Source of the DNA: Apostichopus japonicus | Taxonomy: Eukaryota > Echinodermata > Holothuroidea > Aspidochirotida > Stichopodidae | Assembly: GCF_037975245.1 (NCBI RefSeq) | Contig: NC_092569.1 | Span: forward strand, 32,058,668-32,122,667 | Direction: 5' to 3' | Length of the DNA stretch: 64,000 nucleotides | In this document: one piece after another, positions 28,259 to 40,500 of the stretch | Layout of the letters: every line of letters begins with the position of its first letter | Numbering within the stretch: the stretch's first letter is position 1 | Made by a program: the position numbers and the translations under genes | The notes under the pieces: generated by a model | What the model saw: only the letters and a program-made list of their open reading frames with translations | The model's database searches: none | Told to the model about the DNA's origin: nothing

Positions 28259-29976
28259 GTGAGTAGTTGATGTTCTAATCATTGACGCAAACATAAATCT
28301 GGAACGAGTATGTCAATTAGGATACGCGCGAAGACAAACAACATGCCAACCATGGAAGGTCATGTGACATGCTCCGCTGTAGCACTTAATTATTTTAGTA
28401 CTTATTGAATGTTTATTCTACAACAATTAATGTCTTGATCTCATAGCTGGCGAATGGTAAAATTTTTAATTCTAAAGTTGCCATTTTCTTTCAAACATGT
28501 GAACTGCAGTTGGAACGCACGTAGGTTATCAGGACTGTACACAATGTGTATTGCCATGAGAAGCAGACGAAAAGATTTGCTATTCCTTAGCAACACAGGT
28601 CTCCTTGCCGTGTTTACACGTAACAAGCTCTTAACATGATAGGAATGTACGCCATACGCAATCTATAAGACTATGACAGTAAATGTTATAATAGTAGCCA
28701 GGCTCTAGTTATTATCATACAGAGAAAGGTAATATCAACACCACTAGCATCCCAACCTAAACGAGTATTCTGAAATTTAACGTAAATGTTTGTTGCCTCA
28801 CCGCGCGCTGTTGTCTACAAAACTCGCAACACTTCGAACTTACACAGAAGTAAATAATATGTTTGTAGTATCTGGAAGCATGTCACATGTCCCTTCTCGT
28901 TACTGTGCAGCGAGACTTCCAGTGGGGTGTGTTTATTCGATGATTCTCATATGTGCAAACGTTGAGGAGCTATTTTAGGATAATCATATTATATAAAGTC
29001 ATCGAGGGATTTTCGTTCATCGCAAATTGAAACAGTAGAATGATTTTTGCAAGTATTCGTCTGTATAGTTTCAAGAGTAAAAAATTGAACCAATCAGTAT
29101 GTTCAAAGAAGTTATACATACGAGACTACATTCACATGTCGACAAGAATTAAATAATAAAGTGCCAATAATCAATATCATGGAATCCTACTGTATAAGTA
29201 ACAAATCAACTTTCGGTTACTTTATCAAAACCTAAAATATAAGCTACTTCATTTATAGTCAAATCACTTTACACAATGTCGGTTCTATTCTTCATTTAAA
29301 CTTATTTATTTTATGATATGTTATGTGTATAGTGTAAACTTCAATCTACGTTTACAGCACGTGTGAGATAGTTTTGAAAGATACAAAGATTACAACGTGC
29401 AATAAAAATCGGGTAAAGAACTGAACAATCTATGGCAATAAAACCCTTGGTGGAAAATGAAAATTTGGTTATGCAAATTAAATTACACATATTGTTAAAG
29501 AGGTTATAGGTCTTAACACCGACAAAAACAAGAAAACTATAATTCGAGTTTTGATAGAATAGGAAACACATCAGTTGTGGACTTAGAAATATGAATCAAT
29601 GGAAATAAATGAATGATAAGTATTTTAAATAAATGCCGATAAATAAATATAAAATAAAGAGGTATATTAGCAACTTTAGTAACCATCCCTAGTAATTGGT
29701 TTAAATAGTTTCCCCATCTGTATGTGGCTCCTGTTGTGGCTCTGTATTTCAAACGGAATGATCACAAAATTGTATGAACGTACTTGGAAATATAAAATAC
29801 CTACAGATGTAAACGAAATATTGTACAGACAAAAAACAACAACAAAACATAAAGCGAAACTGACGTTCCTAGCTTGGTAGGACATAAACGCACTGCCTTT
29901 TAACTTGTATCCGATGTTTGGTCCGTTCAAAATTTATATATTCAATGGTTTATTTAGTCTTTCTCGTTTGTTGCAG

Positions 29977-30335
29977 GTTATCATCGTTTGTCTGCTAGCA
30001 ACAACAAACAATTCAGTACAAAAGACCGGGACAACGATGGATCCAGTGCTTTCGACTGTGCTGAGAGACACAGGGGAGCCTGGTGGTTCTATGATAATTA
30101 TCTCTGTACACGTGATTATTCTGCTTCTTATTGTCGGTCTAACTGTCCCAGTTATAAATACTATTGCATGGCATTTCCCTATGGTGACAGCAACTGTGCT
30201 CAGTGCGCATATACACACCTCAACGGAGACTACGACGGCTCTACTCGAGGAACGAACATGTTCTGGGAGAGTTATAACTTGAATGGTTACGGATGTAGCC
30301 TGAAATACACAGATATGAAAATAAAGCCGGTGTAG
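29977..30335 (+). CDS. Gene B C-terminal FReD exon with 42-residue Cys-rich insertion
   Basis: Calcium-site region KDRDNDGS, GAWWF, then a 42-residue insertion (30090-30215) with six Cys, and the end GCSLKYTDMKIKPV. Acceptor TTGCAG. The insertion differs strongly from A and C in sequence and by two to four residues in length, while the flanks are nearly identical. Confidence 0.8.
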
Positions 30336-30621
30336 ACAAAACAATATCAAGAAAACACTCCCCAAAAAGCAGGGTTTACTAAGAAGATAAAATAAAGACT
30401 GATCATTCCGCTCACATCTTCGAGCGTCCTACCGTAGAAAGTGCAACGTACCAGAACAAAGAACAACATGTAACAACAAATGAGAGCGATTAGACAAATA
30501 ATTCATTATTAAGGGAATGAGAAGATAGTATTAATCGAAATTGATGTCAAATTATGAATGTTGACCAGCATAGTGTTGTTTGATAGTTTGCAAATTGATT
30601 ATAGTATGAGTCTCACAAAAG

Positions 30622-30627
30622 AATAAA
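30622..30627 (+). terminator. Gene B polyadenylation signal AATAAA
   Basis: Same GAGTCTCACAAAAG context as genes A and C, about 290 bp after the stop. A poly-C run follows at about 30697-30709, as also after gene C. Confidence 0.55.
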
Positions 30628-30999
30628 TATTAAAAATTAAAGTAAACTTTTCAGTGTTTTTTAAAAGTCTTGCATCCCTCGTAGTCCATCTCCACTCCCC
30701 CCCCCCCCCAAAGGATTCGTTTCATGGAAACTAAGATCTGCGTGAAAGTGGATACGTAACGATTCTTGGTTTCTTTGACAAACATATATCAGGACTGGGA
30801 GACTTTATCTTTACCAATCGCTTCAGATTTAGCGCAGTCGAGAAGTCACCTGATGACAACGATTGAAGTCATTATAAGGTTTGTCGCGGAACTACTCACA
30901 AGAAGAACCTAATCAAAGAGAAGAAAATACACAAAATTTAGAAACCGCAAACAATCTACTACAATTTTTTTCTTTACTTCTGACAAGTATGTGACATGA

Positions 31000-32870
31000 A
31001 AAATAATAATAATAATTTATTTTGCTGAAGTTATTTTGTTCGAAATTTCTGTGAACTCTGCAATTTCCCAATGGTTTGAATTTTGTCGCATGAAACAATT
31101 AGTTTAATATTGAGGTCAATTTCACCCATAGAAATTGGAAAATGTGTACAATTACATGTCAACAACTGCTACATTATTCAAATAGAAGATCTATAGTAGA
31201 ATTCATATTTCAGAGAAGAGTGTAAAATAAAACAGATAAAACAGCACTATTATAGTTTCTGTTCCGCTCCCGAAATGGGCTGCCCACATGGGATATCTTG
31301 TTCCCTTTTCTTCCAACTATAGTCACCACAGAACAACGAGGAATACTTCCAAATTCGCTTCATTCCTGTTTAGTTTACTTCAAAATTTCTACTGAATGTG
31401 CTACAAATTAAAGTTCGACATTCATAGGACAATATATCGACTTCTATCAAGCATTCCGCCTCGTATTACCATGGTATCCCAAAAGTTCAATTGGTTTACC
31501 TAATTTTTCTGTAGAATGTACACAAGTAGAGCTAGACGATTTAGCACTGCAGTATTGCCTTATAGGTGAAAACTGTAACATTTTATTTTTTATTATATTT
31601 AGTTTACGTGCATCAGAAGCATCGACAACGAAAATATCGATTTATTAATTACTGTACTATTCCAACCGGCTCACAGAGTGTGCGTGAATTGCATAGCTAC
31701 AATGACGGTTGAATTGACGCTCGTATTGATATGACTTTGCATACAAAATACAGCCTGTACCCTCTACTACGAAAGATAATTCAAATTTAAGGGACAACAA
31801 CTTGTTTTGACGTCCGCACAGGGAGGGGCTTAAGGAGTGGGGTCTACGGGGAGTAGTGTCACTCGCCTTTGAGAAAGTTTTCTGTCGATAAGAGATCTTA
31901 GAAGCAAAACGATGCTATCATTTTCATTATTTGAACTTCATTAAAGTGTTTTATAACATGCTAACAATTGCAAGAAACTTTGGGGACAGGGCAGGTACGT
32001 GTTCAAGTTGTCCCAATGGCTACGGCCTTGTATATATTAACGATATCACACATTTACAAATACATAGTTAGGTATTCAAAATTATCCCCTTTCTCAGTGA
32101 TCTTTTAATAAAGACGAAGTTCCAGTGCCGTACGACTCACGCAACTTTGACTAGAAGTATCAATTACTAACTCAAAGTTAACTTGTTGAGGTACATATAT
32201 TTCTATGCTAAGGAGGACTATAGCTAAAGAAGGAAACCTTCTGAGAAGCAGATCACACCGTGCTGTTAAATCAAGTAGCCTATCCAGTATCATACATCAT
32301 AGCTGCTTATTATTTTGCCAATTTTCTACGCCATCCCAGTTTCTTCCCCGAAAATACAGTGTCTAAGAGGGGGGGGGGGGCATTTTCCCTCTAACTCTGA
32401 CTACGCCACTGTTAGCAAAATAGTACTTATTGTAGTCATGCTATCACTCATTTAATTATTCATGCAAAAACATGACTGACAGTTGTCATCCGTTGGCTCA
32501 AACTGTTAGGAATCAACCCTCACTACCACCTGAGAACTGCGGGCAAGGGTAACATGAAGCGCTTGAACCGTCTATAGCTAAGCCGTTCAATATAAAAGTG
32601 GTTTAGGCCAAAGCAAAATATGATACGAATGTACCTTTTAAAATGTCAATACAGGTCGTAAGTATCAATATCACGTATAGAGGATAAACAGTATGGATGT
32701 TAATATTATAGTTCATAAAAATTCCTCGTCCTATGAAACAGCTGACATTGTTATACAATCAGATGTGGGATTACTACATTCCCCAAGCAGGATGTGCCGT
32801 AGTACAATAAATAAGGAAGTATTGTTCATATATAGTATACCGCTGCACAACTATTCGAAAATAATTATTT
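31000..32870. repeat. Unit B right segment, homologous to 2760-5430 (A) and 41000-42840 (C)
   Basis: Shared landmarks: TTTCACCCATAGAAATTGG, GACGTCCGCACAGGGAGGGG, ATGCTATCATTTTCATTA and GGAAGTATTGTTCATATA. Strongly diverged, with one copy of the block triplicated in A. No coding. In unit A this sequence lies upstream of exon 1; here it lies downstream of the gene. Confidence 0.6.
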
Positions 32871-33516
32871 GACCTTTTTGACCTTTTTGGATGTATGAAG
32901 TTAAGAAAATGTGAAAAATCAAGACAAGGATCGGCTACTACTTTTGTTGTGGACCTCACATAAGCTGTATATCATGTACATACGCTAGTCCTTCAAAGCA
33001 GATCCTCTATTAACATATTAACCGTGGGCTTTTTGACCCCAGGGGATATTAAACTCTTGTTTTTCGACCATTGACCTCAATATCCTGCATTTTGCATTGT
33101 TTCCTCTAAAGTCAAAACAGTATTTCGAATTTTCAACTGTACAATCTGTAAATGTTGATTGTTTTATTCCAAACTTTCAGCCGTTTTTGCGTAACTTTTC
33201 TTTATGTCTTGTGTCTGAATATGTGGTTCACAACCGGTTATTTATTCCATCCCAAGGAGATGGGTGGGGTGGGGTGGGGTGGGAGTTACCCCAAGGAGTT
33301 AAGTGGGAGGGTGAATACCTAAGAGGGGTGGGGAGAGGTTGAACCCCATGGAGTTGTGTGGAGGAAGGGTGACAATTGCTTGGACCTTTCCCTGGATATT
33401 GTTTTATGGTATCACGTGTTCGTTTTACATGGATGTAGATGTGTTGAGGATAGAGATTAAGATACCAGTTACTTTTAAATCATTGTGACAAAAAAAATTA
33501 AGTCAAGAATGAATGG

Positions 33517-33795
33517 AAAATGAAACACTCCGTGAGCTGTACCAAGTGTTTGAAACACCAATGTGAGCGAAACACTCAGAATGCAATACCAAGTGTTTGG
33601 CGTACGGCGGTGCCGTGGTTAGTGAAACACTCCTAAAAAAGCAATACCAAGTGTTTGAATCACTGTGCCTTTGAAACGTAAGTGAAACACTCAGCATACA
33701 ATACCAAGTGTTTGAATCACTGTGTATTTGGTTCGTAAGTGAAACACTCAGAATGCTACTGGACTACCAAGTGTTTGAATGTGGCACTCAGAATC
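33517..33795. repeat. Five-copy ~55 bp tandem repeat with inner palindrome
   Basis: Each copy has GAAACACTC, a variable middle, then ACCAAGTGTTTG, so AAACACT and AGTGTTT face each other about 20 bp apart. Copies begin near 33520, 33570, 33623, 33681 and 33739. No coding. Confidence 0.75.
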
Positions 33796-34033
33796 CAATA
33801 CACTACACTTACAAATAAATTATGGCAGAAAAAAAATATGAAGTCTTGGCTGATAATGGTGAAATCTTGTCCATTTGTGCTAAATGCAGAACAGATACAC
33901 ATTCTGGTGGCTGTGCAACAATTATAGAGCCTGTACTTCCTTCACGATTAGGTAGAATGCAGCTCTTTTAGAAAAGCATGACATGTTTGTCCAAGGGTGT
34001 TGGGTCTGAATGGGGTATATATATGTGGTTTAT

Positions 34034-34597
34034 TAAAGGACTAGTATCTCTTATATGAAAGAAGACAGTAAAAGAAACCCTATAGCAAAGAAATTATTCA
34101 AATATCTTTTTCCGTTTAGGAGATATTCAAGTTTAAAGTTCTATCTGATTGTGTAGGAACTGCTGAAATCAGACTAGCTGTGACGTCATATCCTCACATT
34201 CCTGAAAAGTCTTTGTTATTTTATTAAAATATTTTGTAAGATTTTATGACTTACAACCAAAAGATACGTCAGGAGATCTCATATGTGTCAAGGGAAGTAT
34301 TTGAAATTTAACATCTGAATAATGTTTGATTATATTTTTTTAGACTTGTGGAAAAAATATGCAGTTATTTTTTAATGAAATATATTGACTCATGTTAATG
34401 AAGTGAGGATGTGACATCACACCCTCACAGTTAGTCTATCTACACCAGTCATTTGCAAAGAAATTTTGAAATCTTCAAAGTGTGATATCTCCTGAACAGA
34501 GAATGCTATCATGGTACTTTCTTCACTATTCTGTTTGTCTTTTTAAGCTCTTTCATACAAGAAAGACATGTCAGACACCTGAACCAATCCTTTAAGC
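34034..34597. mobile_element. Foldback MITE-like element, about 565 bp
   Basis: The left arm (34034-34205) and the reverse complement of the right arm (34400-34597) align imperfectly, sharing for example ATGAAAGA, GGAGATAT and CATCCTCAC/CATATCCTCAC blocks. The ends read TTAAAGGA and TCCTTTAA, which might reflect a TTAA target. No internal coding. Confidence 0.55.
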
Positions 34598-35420
34598 CTA
34601 TTTATTTAACATGGTGACTAAGCTTTAGTAAGCTAATTTTTAAGTACTAGTTTTGAAGCAAACCTCGGAGAGGAAACAAGGGTTTCCCCCACCCTCTTTT
34701 GAGAAATTTGAGTTTCTAGTTGTGTATTTGAAAATTTGCTCAAGGTCTGGCGAAATGTGGGAGGAGACATAATCTGCCACAGCCCAACCCCCATAATCCC
34801 ACCAGTGGGTTTGTTTGTGTTTGTACCATAAAAAGCTTGTAATGAGGTTTAACAACGTCAGCTGCTATTCTTTATTTACAATGAAGGGGCACTGTCTCAT
34901 TTAAGTGTTAATGTATGTGTTGTTGAAAAACTAAGAAGTGTTTTCCAATTGTACTCATATGCTGTCGCATTGTTGTAACAGGCTAACTGTAATTGTTTGG
35001 ACTGGCATTGCCCCTTCAAGAGTATAGTGCATGAGCAGAGCTTGACCACAAAATGTCTGCCGTGTCAAGTTCTTTCATACCCCGAAATTGACAATTCGTC
35101 AATAAGCTAACTGTATCTTTCGTGTAATTATACATCAATTGACTCTGGATGCTGTTTGCTTTGTTCTGAGCCTCTAAACTCAGACAGACCAGGTCCCAGA
35201 GAGTAGTGGTATCATTTTAGGCAATTTTGGTTATTTTTAGGAAGTAAGATTTCTAAGTGCCAAAAAACGTGCGAAACTTGGTAAAGGATGTCAAAAGATT
35301 AAGAAAAAAAAACAGTTTGATCAGAATATACATGAAATGGATTCAGACTCATGAAATAGTTAACTCTGCCCTGCTGAAAAAAGGTGTAAATTGCCTGCTG
35401 TATCGTTGCTAATAAAATTT

Positions 35421-35471
35421 GAAGGTGCGTCAATTACGAAGGTGCGTCAATTACGAAGGTGCGTCAATTAT
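35421..35471. repeat. 17 bp repeat, three copies
   Basis: GAAGGTGCGTCAATTAC begins at 35421, 35438 and 35455. No known function. Confidence 0.9.
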
Positions 35472-37539
35472 AATGCCTTTACTAATTTACACATTGTTCG
35501 CTTTGCCAATTGTCATTCACAATTTCTATTATAGGATTAACTTTTTTTCTTTAGCAAGTCACATTAAGTGCTCAAAAATTTGACATTCTTCTTCAAACTG
35601 AGTGGCTTAATGTTATCTGTTGGTGGACTTGAACCACCTGCTGAATAAATTCTGCATCACCTGGACAGATTTTTATTATGGCCAAACATATTACCAAGAA
35701 GAAATCATTACTTATCCAAAAGTTCACTGGCACCTTGCATATTGAAATAACCTACAAGACTTCTAATCATTGGGTCTCTAAACCAACCTTAGGCTAGAGT
35801 AGACCTAACGTACTGCATAGGCATTTCAATAAAAAGACCAACGTTGCACATGAGCGATTTTTTCTTGTATTTCTCCCTTGTCCTGTTTTGGTAACAGTAA
35901 CGGTTTAACAGAAATGTTATCTTCTATCTGAACTCGAATAGAATATTGGTTGTTGGTCCTAATCTTCTATGATTATTTCTATTTCATTTGTGAACATGTT
36001 AATCGTTACTGTTAGACTAACGGTTGAGCATTAAGACCTACGTAAGGCTACCTCTTGGGGCCTAAGCTGCCGTCAGCTACAAACTGCAAAGCATGGCTCA
36101 TATTATCTTCCCAAGCGAAAACAGTTCAAGTTGCGAGAACACATGGCGTCTTCCCTCATTTTACTTACAGGCTTCAAGACCAGTCTTCCGAGTTGCCCTT
36201 ATCATCAAGATAGCCGTCATCTACAAGTTTGCACGTTACATTTCATTTTAACGCGCCATAGCCACAGTACACGTTATTGGTTCTTAATTGGCTCTTGGAA
36301 ACGGAAGCGCGTCACAGGTCAACATATCTGTCGTCGAAACACATTAAAACTAACCCCAGCCGTGCTTGTTGCAATCAAAGGAAGCGACTCAGATTTTGAC
36401 AGGCATATGAGGAATGCAATACATAACAGTCAAAGAATTATAGTATATGTAAGGTTATGGCATTTATGTTTATCTTCACACCTTAAATGCATAGAAAACT
36501 AGTTGAAAACCTGTCATTCCACTTGTTGATTTTACGCCTCGTCCAAACGAAAAGCACATATCACAGTCGTGGCTAGGCTAGATCACGGACGCACAACTAT
36601 ATCATTAGGCCTGCAGTAATATATCCTACGATTGAATAGAGTAGGCCTACACATATAATGACAATTTATCCTCACTGACTTTTTCAGGTTTGTCAATAGT
36701 AGTTGTACCAGAGGTCATTGTCTTCAACTATTTTTTTCTAATATAGGGTTGGCAATGAATGGAATTGTTTGCCTGAGAAAGTTGTATTGCAAGTTGTGTG
36801 AATGGGTTTAAGAATGCTTTGGACGAGTACATTAAGCATTGTAATCGGGTATGAATTTTGTGTCTTCGGTTTAATGTCTCTCTCTCAGGGTCCTTGCTGG
36901 GGACTTGATTGTCCCTCCTGATCTTTTTTTCTACTAAACTTAACTATATACTTTAGTGTAGGATTTAGTTATAGTTGGGAGTCTGTGGGCAAACCTTAAT
37001 CTGATATTGTGGTGTGAATTTATCAGCAATGTAGTACTAGGCCATGGTAGGTGCATTATATTAAATGGGTCTGTCTAGAAAAAAAAAAACAACAACTGGA
37101 TTATGGTGTATGTTGTAGCTTATGTATTTTCCAATAACATCAACTGAGCACAGGGCTGTTGACATCATTCGGTGTTTCATACGCTGACACCAAATGGCCA
37201 TAACGATAATTATTAAATGATTACTTATTTTTTATACTGCCATTACTAGCCTAACCTGAACAGTGATATATTAAAATGCAACAAGTCTTTAAGCTTTTCA
37301 TTTAAGAATCCATTCAGCCTGTCCTATTTCGAACATGTGATTGGCAGGTTTCCGGTTAAACTAGCTTATAAAAAAAGAGCTGTTCTGTAAAGTAACATCA
37401 TCACACATATATATGAATACTAACACACCCATATAACAATTTCTGAATATCTCTTCAGCTGCCCAAAGGTACTGGTAAGTAAGTTTGAAAGAGTTCTTTT
37501 AATTTCAATCGTCAATGTGGATGTAAATTAGGGGAATGG

Positions 37540-40500
37540 AGATTTACTGACACTGCAATGCAATGAGTTTCTGGGATAAGTGCATTATCAATGTGTTAAA
37601 AGGTGTATCTTACTGCAACCCCACAACACCCCCCTCCCACACCACTAAATTCGCATTTAATTGGAATGTACACAAAGTTTTGCTTTTTAATCAAATACCA
37701 GTTAACACTGAATTTTCAAATGAGATCAAGTCTTGCTTTACCACAGTCAAACGAAACTGTGCATTGCCAGGTTAAGCCTACGCAATATTTTGAACATGTC
37801 TTTATCAACATGTGGTGACCTGGCTCTCAAGATAATTCAGTGACCAAGGCTAGAGTCTAGGGTAGTCTTTGCAATACGCATAACTTAGGCTAGGCTATAG
37901 TACTATAAATAGCCTTGACCTATAGATCCCTTGAAATGTAGCCTATAGGCCCCTGCTATTTTGATAAATGATAGTGGACTGCATGCAAAATTAACATTAA
38001 ACCAAGGCATAGTCTTTACTTTTGAAGAAGAAAAAATTAGGTCGAACTCACGTTAGACTAATCAGGCTTTCACTAGAGGAAACATAGCTGTACCATGAAT
38101 CGATCACCTTATGCTCGTTTGAAATTATCAAAGAGAACAACGTTTGAAACGTTTGTCGATATTTTCCAATTAAAAAAATGTTTTAAATTCAACAAGTAAA
38201 CTATTTTCTTAAACATGGTTTTTCATCTGCGAAACGGCAAAAGTAGAACGTTGATTCAATCACTTATCCAGCTCCATCTTCAAACAAATTCACTCGGCGT
38301 GTTCGCTGGCTTCATTTAAGATTTCATGATCATTTAAGATTGAAAGAAATACCTTCTTTTACTCAGTTATTTCTGTTTTAATTGATGATGCCCTCCTTCT
38401 TACTCAGTTGGCATGATTCCTCTTTCCCTTTGCTTCTCACGCTCCAAAACATCTTCTTCCGTTGCAGTAGACAGTTTTACTATAAAAAGGAAATATTTAT
38501 GATACGATCTGAAAGATGACTAACATTAAGATGTTTTATAAACGATGTGAACTTTGTAACCTATAAGACAATCAAACTGCAAACAGTTGTTTTACCTGCC
38601 AGTACATTGGGTTAGTACAGTAGATTAATGAAGCATCTTCTTTCTGGCATAACGCTTAGAGCCACCCCATTCATAAATTATAATCATTGTAGCTTCTAAC
38701 GCACCAAATCTTCTTGAATAAACTGACGCAACATTTACTCAAAGCATTTCAGGTGTTTGGAGATGGGGAACTTAGGGAGGAGATTTGCTTAGTTAGTTAC
38801 AACAAAATGTTATTACAAAAATAATATACTTCAAGTCAAAACACAGATTGAAATGTAAATTTGGAGTACTTGCATTGAAATGTAGTGGCAGTATGCCATG
38901 TATATAATCTGTAGAACTAAGTACAGATCTACCATTAAATTAAGGCTATTTCACATTTGAAAACTCAAAAAACAAGGGATGAATTTAAACACCCAGATGA
39001 TGTTGTGGGAAAATAGATTAGCAATTAGCAACTAACTATGTTGTCTGAAATACTGAGAATTAAACTTGAAAGATGAAAAAAAGTGCAGAACGTTTAAAAA
39101 GAAGACAAATAAGTAACACTAAAAGGATCAAAGCTTTTCACAAATTCAACTGACCAACATAGATTTGGTACTCATTGCTTTTGATTTCGTTCTCATATTT
39201 CTTTTGTTTGATGCTTCTAGTTCCATCATATTAACAAACAATTGCTATCAGCGATTATTTCAAATTATCATGAATAAGCAGCTCACCATCTCCAGAATGG
39301 TTTGAGCTTTCTTCAGGTCACCATATGTGTCAGCTAACTGTGCTTCTCTTATTGTTTTCATCGATTTGGTGATTGTTTCTTTTTTTTCAATTTCAACTTT
39401 CAAGTTCCTTCTGATTCTTTTAGTTTTTCTCCTGCAAAGTTTACACATGGAAAACAATTATGAATACAAAATCTTCACCAGTTATTCTTAGAGCTTTCAT
39501 AATTAAGTCTCTAAACATGTGACACGTGCAGTAGCTATGAAGTTTAATGATAGATAATGTGAATCTTACTACACGTCTACACAATGACGGGCTGTTGTTT
39601 ATGATATAAAAACAGTGTGTAACATAGATAATATGGTCCATGTGCTTTCTAGTCACTTCGCCCAACAAACATTTCTCCCAACTACCATTTCGCTCAACCA
39701 ACCTGGTCATTTCGCCCAACCAGCCTGGTCATATCGCCCAACCAGCATGGTCATTTCGCCCAACCATCATAGTCATTTCGCCCAACCAGCATGGTCATTT
39801 CGCCCAACCGTGTTGGTCATTTCGCAGAACCTTATTTTTACTAATATTCAGTCAGAATAATATTACTTTTTCTATGCCACTAGTTCAATTTGATTTATTT
39901 TGGGTTAGGTTACTTCGTAATAGGTAAATAAAAAAAAGTGCGGTCCGCTCGATATCGATCGGAGTCTGAGCAGTTATTTCGGGTATAATGGGAGGATTAC
40001 ACTACTTTTAGGCGTTTACGCTTACAATGGAAGTTATATTATTATACAAACACATGGGAATCGGTCTTCATAAAAAACCTATCAAACCTAACCCCTTAAA
40101 CACTGATCCATCCTCAAGATTCCTTAATATTCGGTTCGTATCCTGTAACGTTAAAAATTCCCGAACGTTTCCTTACTAAAGTTATACACAGTAAAGGACT
40201 TCAAGTTTTCTTTAATGTTCCTTAATATTCGAACGTTTACTATCAAACCTAATGACACACTGATCGATCCTCAAGTTTCCTTAATATTCGGTTCGTATCC
40301 TGTAACGTTAACAATTCCCGAACGTTTCCTTTTCAAGTATCATATTTAATCAAGGTTGGGCGAAATGACCATGCTGGTTGGGCGAAATGACCAGGCTGGT
40401 TGGGCGAAATGACCAGGCTGGTTGGGCGAAATGATCAGGCTGGTTGGGCGAAATGACCAGGCTGGTTGGGCGAAAGGACGAGGCTGGTTGGGCGAAATGG

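Larger units (their letters stand above)
25087..30335 (+). pseudogene. Gene B: 5'-truncated FReD/TIL/VWC-EGF x2/FReD copy, six exons, probably pseudogene or partner of another 5' end
   Basis: Exons: 25087-25351, 26204-26415, 26855-27064, 27425-27736, 27997-28258, 29977-30335, total 1620 nt with all frames open (539 residues). Equivalents of exons 1-3 (signal peptide, linker, FReD start) are missing: homology to gene A starts about 14 bp before exon 4. The acceptor of the TIL exon is changed from CTAGAAACAATCCC (A, C) to CTATAAACAATCCC, destroying the AG, and its donor has decayed from GTCAGT to GTCATG. Two N-glycosylation sequons kept in A and C are lost. Open frames with no stops suggest recent loss, or use with an upstream 5' end by splicing. 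It is listed as a pseudogene because no start codon or signal peptide is visible. Two VWC/EGF cassettes remain. Confidence 0.65.
32875..37540. other. Spacer between units B and C, not part of the duplicated units
   Basis: Apart from the palindromic repeat, the foldback element and the 17 bp repeat, no gene was recognised. A 123-codon frame at 36131-36502 and a 49-codon frame at 33822-33971 have no recognisable domain. GT-rich and purine-rich stretches (about 33258-33345) add nothing coding. Confidence 0.5.

Noticed and set aside
28454-28639. Related short frames at 28454-28639 and 54214-54420 that look conserved
   Set aside because: They are homologous intron sequence; the equivalent in gene A (about 20570-20720) has stop codons, so not coding.
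33517-33795. CRISPR array
   Set aside because: Animal genomic context, repeat units diverged, no regular unique spacers and no cas genes.
39615-39927. Frames of 81 and 95 codons with repeated His-Phe-Ala-Gln-Pro
   Set aside because: Translation of the tandem arm of the TIR element; the same peptide appears on the other strand at 40350-40589.
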